Below are positions 1 through 7,163 of a stretch of 17,256 bases of DNA, in pieces; the stretch's first letter is position 1; each line of letters opens with the position of its first letter. The notes under the pieces are model-generated. The model saw only the letters and a program-made list of their open reading frames with translations. It was not told where the DNA came from and did no database searches. The position numbers and the translations under genes were made by a program. This DNA is from Veillonellaceae bacterium (GTDB lineage: Bacteria > Bacillota > Negativicutes > Veillonellales > Veillonellaceae): NCBI GenBank assembly GCA_900765165.1, contig CAAFQR010000171.1, positions 1 through 17,256 on the forward strand. The letters run 5' to 3'.

Positions 1-654
1 AGCTACTAAGCTCACTCGCCCATTATTGGTACCCTCAATATCACTACCAACAGTGATATTATTGCCAGCGTCGAAGCTCACATTAGCATTAGAAGCTGAA
101 ACAGTTCCAAGAGTAACATTATTACCAGCCGTAAAACTTAACTTACCATAACCCGAGGGATATAAAGCAGATTCTTGATTAATATCTTGTGCCGCATTAA
201 ATGTAACACTTCCACCATTATCTGCCGAAGTACCACCAAAACTAAAACCCTTCTTATTCGTAATACTACCTGCCGTAGCATTAACAACCAACGACCTATT
301 CGTGCCAATGTAAGAATTATAAGCCGCAGTATCTAATACGACGCCATCAGCACCTTTAGCAGTGAGCGTCAACGATGCCGGGTTTGTATCACTATCAAAT
401 AAATAAACATTCCATTTAGAATTATTTAATGTAATGCCTTGGTCCGATGTAATTGTATAGGCTCCACTTGCATCTGAATACAGTTTAGCCGCTGCGTCAC
501 TCGCGTTACTATACGTAAGCGAATCCTGTGACGTTACATTTTGTGGATTTCCTGTATACCGATTATCTGCAGCCCACACAACGCCACCGCTTAAACACAA
601 CGAACCGATCAAAAAAGCTACTACCCGTTTCTCTAGCCGTTTATTGCGTAACAT
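1..654 (-). CDS. Secreted beta-helix adhesin / autotransporter-like protein, N-terminal part only
   Basis: An open frame of 218 codons starts at an ATG at 654 and runs off the window edge, so the C-terminus (where a beta-barrel or anchor would lie) is not visible. The N-terminus is a classic Sec signal: a basic stretch (residues 1-10, MLRNKRLEKR), a hydrophobic core, and a likely cleavage after VWA near residue 28. The mature part is rich in Asn, Thr, Ser, Gly and Val. It carries spaced repeats such as FTAGNNVTLG (about 175-184) and FDAGNNITVG (about 195-204), typical of right-handed beta-helix passengers of autotransporters and haemagglutinin-like adhesins. It should be exported across the inner membrane and displayed on the surface. 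The GAAAGGGG and AAAGGA purine tracts upstream serve as ribosome binding site. The DNA is more AT-rich than the genes to the right. The class is clear; the secretion type and ligand are not. Confidence 0.8.
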   Translation of the reverse strand, partial: MLRNKRLEKRVVAFLIGSLCLSGGVVWAADNRYTGNPQNVTSQDSLTYSNASDAAAKLYSDASGAYTITSDQGITLNNSKWNVYLFDSDTNPASLTLTAKGADGVVLDTAAYNSYIGTNRSLVVNATAGSITNKKGFSFGGTSADNGGSVTFNAAQDINQESALYPSGYGKLSFTAGNNVTLGTVSASNANVSFDAGNNITVGSDIEGTNNGRVSLVA

Positions 655-1230
655 ATTCCTTTGCCCCTTTCACAACTTACACACACGATTTTAAATAGCC
701 TACTCTTAGTAATTGTCTACAAATAAGCTAGCTGTCAGATAGTTTAGATATGTTTTTCAAGTTTAGGTTATCTTTAGTATTTACATCATAGATGTCGACA
801 AGCCCCTAAATTACTAGTTATAGCCACCATCCAACATAAAACACACTATAAAAAGTATAAAAACAGTACCCCATACTATCCAAAATACTTTAAATAAATT
901 TACACAACAACTATATTTATACACTTACTATACCTTAATTGTAATCATTTATAACTCAACAATCAATAGGTCAATACAAGCATAGCCACTGAATCAAAAC
1001 CAAATTCCAATCAAAAAAATAGTTTAAAACTTTGTTCAATATCCTAGTACCAAAAGACAATAGTTTTTATCGAATACACTTTACCCCCCCCCTTTGATTT
1101 TTGACGTCTCCTTTCATAAGATACGTCATCAAAAACTTCAATATAAAATTCTAACAATTTTCAATCAATCTTTCGCTCAAATACAATCTGCTTTCAACAA
1201 TATTTTATGAATAGATATTCATCCCGCGCC
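655..1230. other. Long AT-rich non-coding region upstream of the adhesin gene
   Basis: I find no convincing gene here on either strand. The stretch is clearly AT-rich and probably holds the adhesin promoter. A TAGACA element lies on the minus strand close upstream of the gene, but no -10 box at a good distance stands out, so I do not annotate a promoter. The region holds a nine-base C tract (1084-1092) and next to it a small inverted repeat, TGACGT at 1102-1107 facing ACGTCA at 1123-1128, with T-rich and A-rich outer flanks. The leader of over 500 bases is unusually long for this window. Confidence 0.6.
1084..1092. repeat. Nine-base C homopolymer (G9 on the adhesin strand)
   Basis: Nine consecutive C bases lie in otherwise AT-rich DNA about 430 bases upstream of the adhesin start. 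On the strand read toward the gene this is a G9 tract. Tracts of this kind slip during replication and are known phase-variation switches for surface proteins. No -10/-35 pair can be placed around it with confidence, so the link to expression is inference. Confidence 0.85.
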
Positions 1231-1639
1231 GCCCTGCGAGGCATCGCCTTCTGTCGTATGCGGCATCAACCCTAGTGCGACAAAGATTGCCGCGTACGTG
1301 TTCAAAGAAGCTGGATGACACAGAACGATTTCCGTTTCGGGGAACCGCCAAAGTACTGGCACCATAGCTTCGTATAGTCATGATCAGCTCTATGAATAGC
1401 TATAAACGCAAAAAGACCACATTATCGCTGTGAAGCGACCATTGGCAAAGCCGAAGGGAGCGAACAACGATAATGTGGTCTTTACTTTATGTATTTGTAA
1501 ACGTAATGACTATACGAAGCTATGTCCAGGCTCTAAGAAACCCGAAACGGAAATCGTTCGTCCAACAGTTCTTGCGGCATGTAGCGGCAATCTGCGCACG
1601 ACGGTAGTGCCGTTCGACAGAAGACCATGCCTCCAGGGC
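1231..1639. repeat. Nested large inverted repeat (palindromic element 1)
   Basis: Three perfect inverted pairs are nested around a 40-base loop: 1412-1427 with 1468-1483 (16 bp), 1363-1381 with 1506-1524 (19 bp), and 1323-1341 with 1541-1559 (19 bp). Outside these, 1231-1322 and 1560-1639 (reverse complement) still align with small indels, sharing blocks such as GCCCT, GAGGCAT, CTTCTGTCG and AGATTGCCGC. The whole is therefore an old inverted duplication about 410 bases long, with best-kept pairing near the centre. It starts right after the stop codon of the GntR-type regulator gene. No transposase ORF is present. It could be a MITE-like non-autonomous element or a structured RNA locus; the sequence alone does not decide. 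Confidence 0.75.
1407..1483 (-). terminator. Possible intrinsic terminator downstream of the regulator operon
   Basis: The innermost stem of palindromic element 1 (16 bp, 1412-1427 with 1468-1483) is followed on the minus strand by a run of T (GGTCTTTTTGCG). It lies about 160 bases past the regulator stop codon and could end the argS-pyrG operon transcript. The 40-base loop is long for a terminator, hence moderate confidence. Confidence 0.4.
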
Positions 1640-1642
1640 AAG

Positions 1643-2278
1643 CTACTCCGCGCCAGGGCCGTACAAGAAACGCTTCAATCGTCCCCAAGAATCCTCCGGC
1701 CCAATAAAGTATATTTCTTCACCTTCGGTCAACGTCGCATAGGGTCCCGGCGAAATCACGGTTTCACCGTTCTTCTTTTCAATAGCCACAATGGTAATAC
1801 CCGTATGCTGCCACAACTGGATAGAACCAATGGACTTCCCTAAAAAACGACACGACGACGTGATGAGCATCTTCATCGGCTGCAACGGATGCGCATACTG
1901 GTATCGTTCCAAATGCTCGCTTAGCTTCTCAGCCGTTTCACGAAGCTCCTGGAACCCCTTCTGCTGCCGTTCAATCTGCACATTAAACGATTGCCACAAC
2001 GAATCGACGGAATTATAATCACTGAACTGCGCCCGAAACCGCTCAGCTTTCTCCTTCGATGCGACAGTACAACCGCTACCCTTTACCACTTCCACGATGC
2101 CTAAATCGGCCAGCAACGCAATGGCGCGTCGTGCCGTTTCCGGCGACACACCATAGGACACAGCCAAAGCGGACCGCGCAAAAATACGGTCCCCTTCGTT
2201 ATAGCCGCCGGATACAATCTTACCGGCTACATCGGCTGCAATCTGCTGATACCGAGCACCGCGCATCGGCTTTCGCAC
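1643..2278 (-). CDS. GntR-type HTH regulator with C-terminal RCK_C (TrkA-C) domain, BusR-like
   Basis: The 211-residue protein has a winged-helix GntR DNA-binding domain (about residues 8-70, with SYGVSPETARRAIALLADLGIV as recognition region; then VVKGSGC as the wing), a charged helical, probably coiled-coil linker (about 75-125), and a C-terminal RCK_C/TrkA-C domain (about 130-208). This is the architecture of BusR, the cyclic-di-AMP-responsive repressor of osmolyte uptake known from lactic acid bacteria. By analogy it may sense c-di-AMP and control potassium or compatible-solute transport; no such transporter is in the window. The start is GTG, two bases after the pyrG stop codon, with only a weak ribosome binding site, so translation is probably coupled to pyrG; an ATG four codons later is an alternative. 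Domain assignment is firm, ligand is inference. Confidence 0.8.
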   Translation of the reverse strand: MRKPMRGARYQQIAADVAGKIVSGGYNEGDRIFARSALAVSYGVSPETARRAIALLADLGIVEVVKGSGCTVASKEKAERFRAQFSDYNSVDSLWQSFNVQIERQQKGFQELRETAEKLSEHLERYQYAHPLQPMKMLITSSCRFLGKSIGSIQLWQHTGITIVAIEKKNGETVISPGPYATLTEGEEIYFIGPEDSWGRLKRFLYGPGAE

Positions 2279-2280
2279 GA

Positions 2281-3894
2281 TTATTTACCTGTTACTTTCA
2301 GGATAGCATTTACGAAACCGCGGAACAACGGATGCGGATTCGTCGGACGAGACTTCAATTCCGGATGGAACTGAACACCTACGAACCACGGATGGTTCGG
2401 AATTTCAACACATTCTACCAAACGGTTATCCGGAGACGTACCGCTGATAACTAAGCCTTTTTCCGTTAACTGCTGACGGAATTCGTTGTTGAATTCATAG
2501 CGATGACGATGACGTTCATAGATCAAGTCTTCGCCGTAAGCTTCGCGAACCTTGCTGCCTTCAGCGGTTTTGCACGGATAGAGGCCTAAACGCATAGTGC
2601 CGCCTTTTTTATCTACGTCAACCTGATCCGGCATGAGGTCGATAACCGGATTAGCCGTCGTTTCATCAAATTCGGTGGAGTTAGCGCCTTCAAGACCGGC
2701 TACGTGGCGAGCAAATTCCATAACAGCGGTCTGCATACCTAAGCACAAACCGAGGTACGGGATGTTATTTTCACGAGCGTACTGAATGGTTTTAATTTTA
2801 CCTTCAACGCCGCGATAACCAAAGCCGCCCGGTACCAAGATACCGTCAACGTCTTTGTAGAATTCAGATACATCTTTATCGGATTCTTCGATTTCTTCGG
2901 AGTCAACCCATTTGATGTTAACCTTCGTATCAGCAGCAACGCCGGCATGATTCAACGCTTCGGCAACGCTGAGGTACGCATCATGAAGGGCTACATATTT
3001 ACCAACCAAGGCAACAGTAATTTCCTTCGTCGGGTTCAAGATTTTGTGAACCATTTCCTTCCACGCCGTCATATCAGCCGGACGGTCCGGTAAGTTCATC
3101 TTCTTAACAACGATGCTATCAAGACCGGCTTCCTGCATCATGAGTGGTACTTCGTAAATGGTGCTGCAAGTCTGGTTTTCGATAACAGCTTCCGGATCGA
3201 TATCGCAGAACAATGCCAATTTTTCCTTCATATCATCGGAAATGCTCTTTTCGGTACGGCATACGATGATATCCGGCTGAATACCGATGCTACGCAATTC
3301 TTTAACGCTGTGCTGCGTCGGTTTCGTTTTTAATTCGCCAGCTGCATTGATGTACGGCACCAACGTAACGTGAATATATAACACGTCGTCACGGCCTACT
3401 TCCTTCTTAACCTGACGGATTGCTTCGAGGAACGGGAGACTTTCGATATCGCCTACGGTACCGCCGATTTCGGTAATAACTACGTCAGCGTTATCTTCCT
3501 TACCTACGCGATACACGTTCTGCTTAATTTCATTAGTAATATGCGGAATTACCTGAACGGTGCTGCCCAAGTAATCACCTTTACGTTCTTTGTTAATAAC
3601 CGACCAATACACTTTACCAGCCGTTACATTGGAGCTTTTGCCCAAGTTAATGTCGATAAAGCGTTCGTAGTGACCAAGGTCCAAGTCAGTTTCAGCGCCG
3701 TCATCAGTAACGAACACTTCACCGTGCTGATACGGGCTCATCGTACCCGGGTCGATGTTGATGTACGGGTCAAATTTCTGAATCGTCACTTTAAAGCCGC
3801 GATTTTTAAGCAATCGACCGAGCGATGCTGCGGTAATCCCTTTGCCCAGTGAAGAAACTACACCACCGGTTACGAAAATGTACTTTGTTGCCAT
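2281..3894 (-). CDS. pyrG: CTP synthase
   Basis: This enzyme aminates UTP to CTP using glutamine and ATP, the last step of pyrimidine nucleotide synthesis. The N-terminal synthetase domain opens with the family signature VTGGVVSSLGKGI, a P-loop-like ATP site. The C-terminal class I glutaminase domain carries the nucleophile in GLCLGMQ (Cys near 384) and the HPE dyad (His near 510, Glu near 512). At 537 residues it has normal length. I start it at the ATG at 3894, which gives MATKYIFVTGG and has GGGAGG just upstream; a TTG four codons earlier is in frame but lies in that ribosome binding site. It follows argS by 76 bases and precedes the regulator gene by 2, so it is probably in one operon with both. 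Confidence 0.97.
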   Translation of the reverse strand: MATKYIFVTGGVVSSLGKGITAASLGRLLKNRGFKVTIQKFDPYINIDPGTMSPYQHGEVFVTDDGAETDLDLGHYERFIDINLGKSSNVTAGKVYWSVINKERKGDYLGSTVQVIPHITNEIKQNVYRVGKEDNADVVITEIGGTVGDIESLPFLEAIRQVKKEVGRDDVLYIHVTLVPYINAAGELKTKPTQHSVKELRSIGIQPDIIVCRTEKSISDDMKEKLALFCDIDPEAVIENQTCSTIYEVPLMMQEAGLDSIVVKKMNLPDRPADMTAWKEMVHKILNPTKEITVALVGKYVALHDAYLSVAEALNHAGVAADTKVNIKWVDSEEIEESDKDVSEFYKDVDGILVPGGFGYRGVEGKIKTIQYARENNIPYLGLCLGMQTAVMEFARHVAGLEGANSTEFDETTANPVIDLMPDQVDVDKKGGTMRLGLYPCKTAEGSKVREAYGEDLIYERHRHRYEFNNEFRQQLTEKGLVISGTSPDNRLVECVEIPNHPWFVGVQFHPELKSRPTNPHPLFRGFVNAILKVTGK

Positions 3895-3970
3895 GATGCC
3901 TCCCAAAAGCTGTGAAATAAGGTATATCCATCGGTTCGACGTATCATCATTGCCGAGCCGTTTTTAAACA

Positions 3971-5635
3971 TTACATTTTTTCCGGAGCGGAAATGCCAAG
4001 CACGCCAAGGCCGTGACGAAGCACCTGTGCTACGGCGCTAATCAAGCCCAAACGAGCCTGCTGCAAGACACTGTCTACACCCATGATACGGCCCTGCTTG
4101 TAGAACGAATGGAACAAGCTTGCCAAATCATAGAGGTAACGTGCAATGCGATGCGGTGCTAAGTGTGCGGCGGATTCGCGAATTTCTTCCGGATAGGACG
4201 TAATCTTCTTGATCAATTCCAATTCCGGTTCCGTCGTCAACACATCGAAGTTTGTATTGGCCCAGTCGCCGTATTTTACGCCGGCTTCGGCAGCCTGGTT
4301 GAAAATACTGTGAATACGCGCATGAGCATACTGAATATAGTAAACCGGGTTATCGTTGCTCTTAGACGCTGCCAACGTAATATCGAAATCGAGCTGGCTG
4401 TCCAAGGAACGCATGAGGAAGAAATAACGAGCCGCATCAACGCCAACTTCTTCCATCAATTCATCAAGCGTTACCGCCTGACCGGTACGTTTAGACATTT
4501 TAACTAATTCGCCATCGCGGAACAAGGCCACCATCTGGAGGAGCAATACTTCCAAGCGGTCCGGGTTGTAGCCAAGCGCCTGCATAGAACCCTTAACACG
4601 AGTTACATAGCCGTGATGGTCAGCGCCCCAAACGTCAATCATGCGTTTGTAGCCACGTTCGAATTTATTGCGATGGTACGCAATATCCGCTGCTAAGTAC
4701 GTCGGTTCATCGTTGTCGCGAATAACTACGCGGTCTTTGTCATCGCCATAGTTAGTGGATGCGAACCACAACGCACCGTCTTTTTCATAAATATCGCCAC
4801 GATCCTGCAAGAACTGGATAGCTTTTTTCACTTCGCCATTACGATGCAAGGAGCGTTCGCTGAACCAGTTATCAAAGGTTACGTTGAATTTCTTAAGTGT
4901 TACGCGCAAAGCATTTAATTTTTCAGTCAAAGCAAATTCTTTGAAGAACGGCAAGCGATCCGGTTCGGGAATAACCGCAAAGAAGTCGCCGCGCCAGTTA
5001 ATGAGCTGCTGCGCTGTATCAATAATATCCTGACCATGGTAACCATTTTCCGGGAAGGTGTACTTCATATCAAGAAGTTCCAAATAACGAGCGTTTACGG
5101 ATAACGCCAAGTTATCAATCTGGTTACCGGCATCGTTGATGTAATATTCGGAGCTTACGTTGTAACCGGCTGCACGGAGTAAGTTTACAAGAGCGCTACC
5201 ATAAGCCGCACCACGACCATGACCTACATGAAGCGGGCCCGTCGGGTTCGCACTTACGTATTCAACCTGAATCGTGTCATCTTCGCGCTTCGGTTCGTTG
5301 CCGTAGTTTTCACCGGCTTCTAAGGCTGCACGCAAGCTATCGTATACCATTTCGGATTTAACGAAGAAGTTCAAGAAACCGGCACCGGCTTTTTCTACCT
5401 TCGTCAACCATTCATACTGCAAATATTCAATGAGCACGTCAGCAATAGCAGACGGGCTTTTGTGGGCTACGCGCGCCGATTGCATGGCAATGTTGGACGA
5501 GAAATCGCCGAATTCCTTCTGCGGCGGAATTTCCAACAGCACTTCAGGATAATCGCCAGCAGGTAACTTGCCATCTGCTAACGCTTTCGCTAATGCCTCT
5601 TCGATACCTTGTTTCAACTTATCCTTTATTTCCAT
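3971..5635 (-). CDS. argS: Arginyl-tRNA synthetase
   Basis: This cytoplasmic class I synthetase charges tRNA-Arg with arginine. Visible are the N-terminal additional domain, the HIGH-type motif HVGH (near 136, in PTGPLHVGHGRG), the KMSKS-type motif KMSKR (near 380), and the DALR anticodon-binding domain at the C-terminus (PHRIARYLYDLASLFHSFY). The ATG at 5635 is chosen because GGGAGG sits nine bases upstream; it gives 554 residues, normal for ArgS. A second in-frame ATG at 5644 directly abuts that GGGAGG and is less suitable. The gene overlaps the end of the upstream DUF1934 gene by 17 bases in another frame, which points to translational coupling. Confidence 0.97.
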   Translation of the reverse strand: MEIKDKLKQGIEEALAKALADGKLPAGDYPEVLLEIPPQKEFGDFSSNIAMQSARVAHKSPSAIADVLIEYLQYEWLTKVEKAGAGFLNFFVKSEMVYDSLRAALEAGENYGNEPKREDDTIQVEYVSANPTGPLHVGHGRGAAYGSALVNLLRAAGYNVSSEYYINDAGNQIDNLALSVNARYLELLDMKYTFPENGYHGQDIIDTAQQLINWRGDFFAVIPEPDRLPFFKEFALTEKLNALRVTLKKFNVTFDNWFSERSLHRNGEVKKAIQFLQDRGDIYEKDGALWFASTNYGDDKDRVVIRDNDEPTYLAADIAYHRNKFERGYKRMIDVWGADHHGYVTRVKGSMQALGYNPDRLEVLLLQMVALFRDGELVKMSKRTGQAVTLDELMEEVGVDAARYFFLMRSLDSQLDFDITLAASKSNDNPVYYIQYAHARIHSIFNQAAEAGVKYGDWANTNFDVLTTEPELELIKKITSYPEEIRESAAHLAPHRIARYLYDLASLFHSFYKQGRIMGVDSVLQQARLGLISAVAQVLRHGLGVLGISAPEKM

Positions 5636-6059
5636 AGTCGACATCCTCCCGTAACTCAATGTCCAATTGATTATAATACTGCCATTCGTCGGACACCGAC
5701 ACATCATACCCTAAATGCAGTGTGCCAACGCCATCCTTTATATTCGAAGAAAGCTCGTGGGTTTTGACGGCCATATGTAGCTCCCCAAACGGCGTGCGGT
5801 ACACCGTTTGGTGCGTTTCACCGAGCACATATTCGTTACGCATAGAAACCTTACCATTGCGTATGAGCACCACGGAATGCGGTTTCACCTTAATCGTGGT
5901 GTGAACCCCTTCCATACCCGTTACTTCACTTTCCTGATACATAATGTACTTTGTATCGTTTTTTTCGTGATATTCACCAGAAGAAACCAATTCAATGACC
6001 GTATCTTCGCCGTTGGTATCACGTTGAATGCTTTTCAAAGCTACTACGATTCGTTTCAT
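5619..6059 (-). CDS. DUF1934 family protein (YwiB-like)
   Basis: A 146-residue soluble protein without signal peptide or membrane segments. The sequence fits the DUF1934/YwiB family, a small lipocalin-like beta-barrel of unknown function often found next to argS in Firmicutes. Recognisable parts are the VIELVSSGEYHEKNDTKYI start of the barrel, the YQESEVTGMEGVHTTIKV strand pair, and the C-terminal GTLHLGYDVSVSDE strand. The ATG at 6059 has a strong GAGGAGGGGG site; an earlier in-frame start at 6080 would lie upstream of it. The gene heads the argS-pyrG group, with an extended -10 promoter just upstream, and overlaps argS by 17 bases. Its biochemical role is not known. Confidence 0.82.
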   Translation of the reverse strand: MKRIVVALKSIQRDTNGEDTVIELVSSGEYHEKNDTKYIMYQESEVTGMEGVHTTIKVKPHSVVLIRNGKVSMRNEYVLGETHQTVYRTPFGELHMAVKTHELSSNIKDGVGTLHLGYDVSVSDEWQYYNQLDIELREDVDYGNKG

Positions 6060-6093
6060 AGGCCCCCTCCTCTTGAACAATCTATATCAGTTT

Positions 6094-6102
6094 ATTATAG
6101 CA
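6094..6102 (-). promoter_or_regulatory. Extended -10 promoter for the DUF1934-argS-pyrG operon
   Basis: On the minus strand the sequence reads TGCTATAAT, a perfect extended -10 box (TGn-TATAAT), placing the transcription start near 6087, about 28 bases before the DUF1934 ATG. No good -35 box is seen, which is normal for extended -10 promoters. It lies in the short gap after the GIY-YIG gene. Confidence 0.6.
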
Positions 6103-6126
6103 TAGAATGAAGGAAAATAGCACGCA

Positions 6127-6420
6127 TCAGTCTTTCATTTCATGCGATTCGTGCGTCTTTTTAAATGCGGCACACAGCGCTTCCTTCTGGTCACGCACCA
6201 TGCGCTTCACCTGGTATTCCATGGATTGGGCGTCCTGCTTACGGGAAAACGTCGTATACCACGCCAGCGTCACCGGCCGGCGACCGCGCGTATACTTGGC
6301 CCCACCAGGCCGCTCACCATTATGTGCTGCCACGCGCCCTTCAATATCCGTCGTCCAACCCGTGTACAACGAACCATCGGCGCAGCGCACCATATATGTA
6401 TAAAATACGTCATCCGCCAT
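6127..6420 (-). CDS. GIY-YIG domain protein (UPF0213/YhbQ-like)
   Basis: A 97-residue stand-alone GIY-YIG fold. The motif appears as YTYMVRCADGSLYTGWT (about residues 8-24), followed by the helix with conserved Arg (GRVAAHNG), the GAKYTRGRRPV loop, and a final helix with Glu (SMEYQVKRM). Small proteins of this kind are related to the nuclease domain of UvrC and homing endonucleases; the cellular role of this subgroup is unclear, though DNA processing is suspected. It starts 12 bases after the cyclophilin gene and is probably cotranscribed with it. An AAGG ribosome binding site lies at good distance from the ATG at 6420. Confidence 0.88.
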   Translation of the reverse strand: MADDVFYTYMVRCADGSLYTGWTTDIEGRVAAHNGERPGGAKYTRGRRPVTLAWYTTFSRKQDAQSMEYQVKRMVRDQKEALCAAFKKTHESHEMKD

Positions 6421-6432
6421 AGGAACACCTTC

Positions 6433-7041
6433 TTACTTTTCTAAGGGCGCCAGCGTAATCGACTCAATCACCACCGGCGTTTTCGGCTTATTGTGCGAAT
6501 CCGTCGGCACCTTACTAATCTTCTCTACTATGTCCATGCCCTGCGTCACCACACCAAAAATCGTGTGCTTGTGATCCAGCCACGGCGTAGGCGCTACGGT
6601 GATGAAAAACTGCGCATCACCGGTATTCGGCCCGCGATTCGCCATTGCTACGTAACCCATCTTGTTGAAATGAAGATCCGCAGCGAACTCATCGGGAATT
6701 GTGTACCCCGGGCCGCCTTTGCCATTGTCACCACCTTGTATCATGAACCCTTCAATAACACGGTGGAATGGCAAGCCGTTATAATATCCGGCCTTAACCA
6801 AATTATCGAAATTACGCACCGTTATCGGTGCCTTACTGCCATACAAACGAATTTTCACGGTGCCCATCGAAGTGTTAATCACCGCATAATGATCCTTGAC
6901 CGGTGTCTTATCGGCCGTGGGGGCTTTCAACACAATGGCCGTACCGCTGTCGGCAGCGCTCGGTTGCCCTTGGGAGCCACAGCCCGTTACGGCCAGCATC
7001 GCGCCCAATAAAAGCGTTGTCAGTACTGTCTTGAGTTTCAC
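6433..7041 (-). CDS. Lipoprotein cyclophilin-type peptidyl-prolyl cis-trans isomerase
   Basis: The protein (202 residues) begins with a lipoprotein signal peptide ending in the lipobox VTGC, so Cys21 is the predicted lipidation site, followed by a short Ser/Ala/Asp-rich linker. Residues about 50-200 form a cyclophilin domain with FHRVIEGFMIQGGD (catalytic Arg and Gln), MANRGPNTGDAQFFIT, and WLDHKHTIFG motifs. It should catalyse proline isomerisation of exported proteins at the outer face of the inner membrane. The start is GTG at 7041, six bases after AGGAG. A promoter and a stem-loop lie directly upstream (7083-7154), and the GIY-YIG gene follows after 12 bases. Confidence 0.93.
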   Translation of the reverse strand: MKLKTVLTTLLLGAMLAVTGCGSQGQPSAADSGTAIVLKAPTADKTPVKDHYAVINTSMGTVKIRLYGSKAPITVRNFDNLVKAGYYNGLPFHRVIEGFMIQGGDNGKGGPGYTIPDEFAADLHFNKMGYVAMANRGPNTGDAQFFITVAPTPWLDHKHTIFGVVTQGMDIVEKISKVPTDSHNKPKTPVVIESITLAPLEK

Positions 7042-7082
7042 AAAAGTCTCCTACATTATCCAATTAACGTCATAGCATATAC

Positions 7083-7116
7083 AAAATACCGCTCACAAAC
7101 CAATGAGCGGTATTTT
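7083..7116 (-). terminator. Strong stem-loop (terminator or 5' UTR hairpin) between HAD and cyclophilin genes
   Basis: A perfect 13-bp stem (7083-7095 with 7104-7116) has an 8-base loop. On the minus strand it ends in TTTT then GTATATG, a weak U-tract; on the plus strand a T5 run follows. It may end the HAD gene transcript, but a promoter (7126-7154) lies between that gene and the stem, so the same hairpin would also form at the extreme 5' end of the cyclophilin mRNA. Confidence 0.65.
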
Positions 7117-7125
7117 TGACATTTC

Positions 7126-7154
7126 ATTATAGCATAGGATTTTATTATAGGCAA
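7126..7154 (-). promoter_or_regulatory. Sigma70-type promoter for the cyclophilin gene
   Basis: On the minus strand there is TTGCCT (-35), a 17-base spacer, and a perfect TATAAT (-10) extended by TGC. The start point would be near 7119, immediately before the stem-loop. A weaker second extended -10 (TGCTATGAC) lies just past the stem-loop. Confidence 0.65.
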
Positions 7155-7163
7155 TCACATAAT

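Noticed and set aside
1363..1524. A true lox-type recombination site
   Set aside because: The two arms are separated by 134 bases instead of an 8-base spacer, and no recombinase gene is in the window.
1430..1843. Plus-strand open frame of 137 codons over palindromic element 1
   Set aside because: It crosses the palindrome and the end of the regulator gene in antisense, has no ribosome site and resembles no protein.
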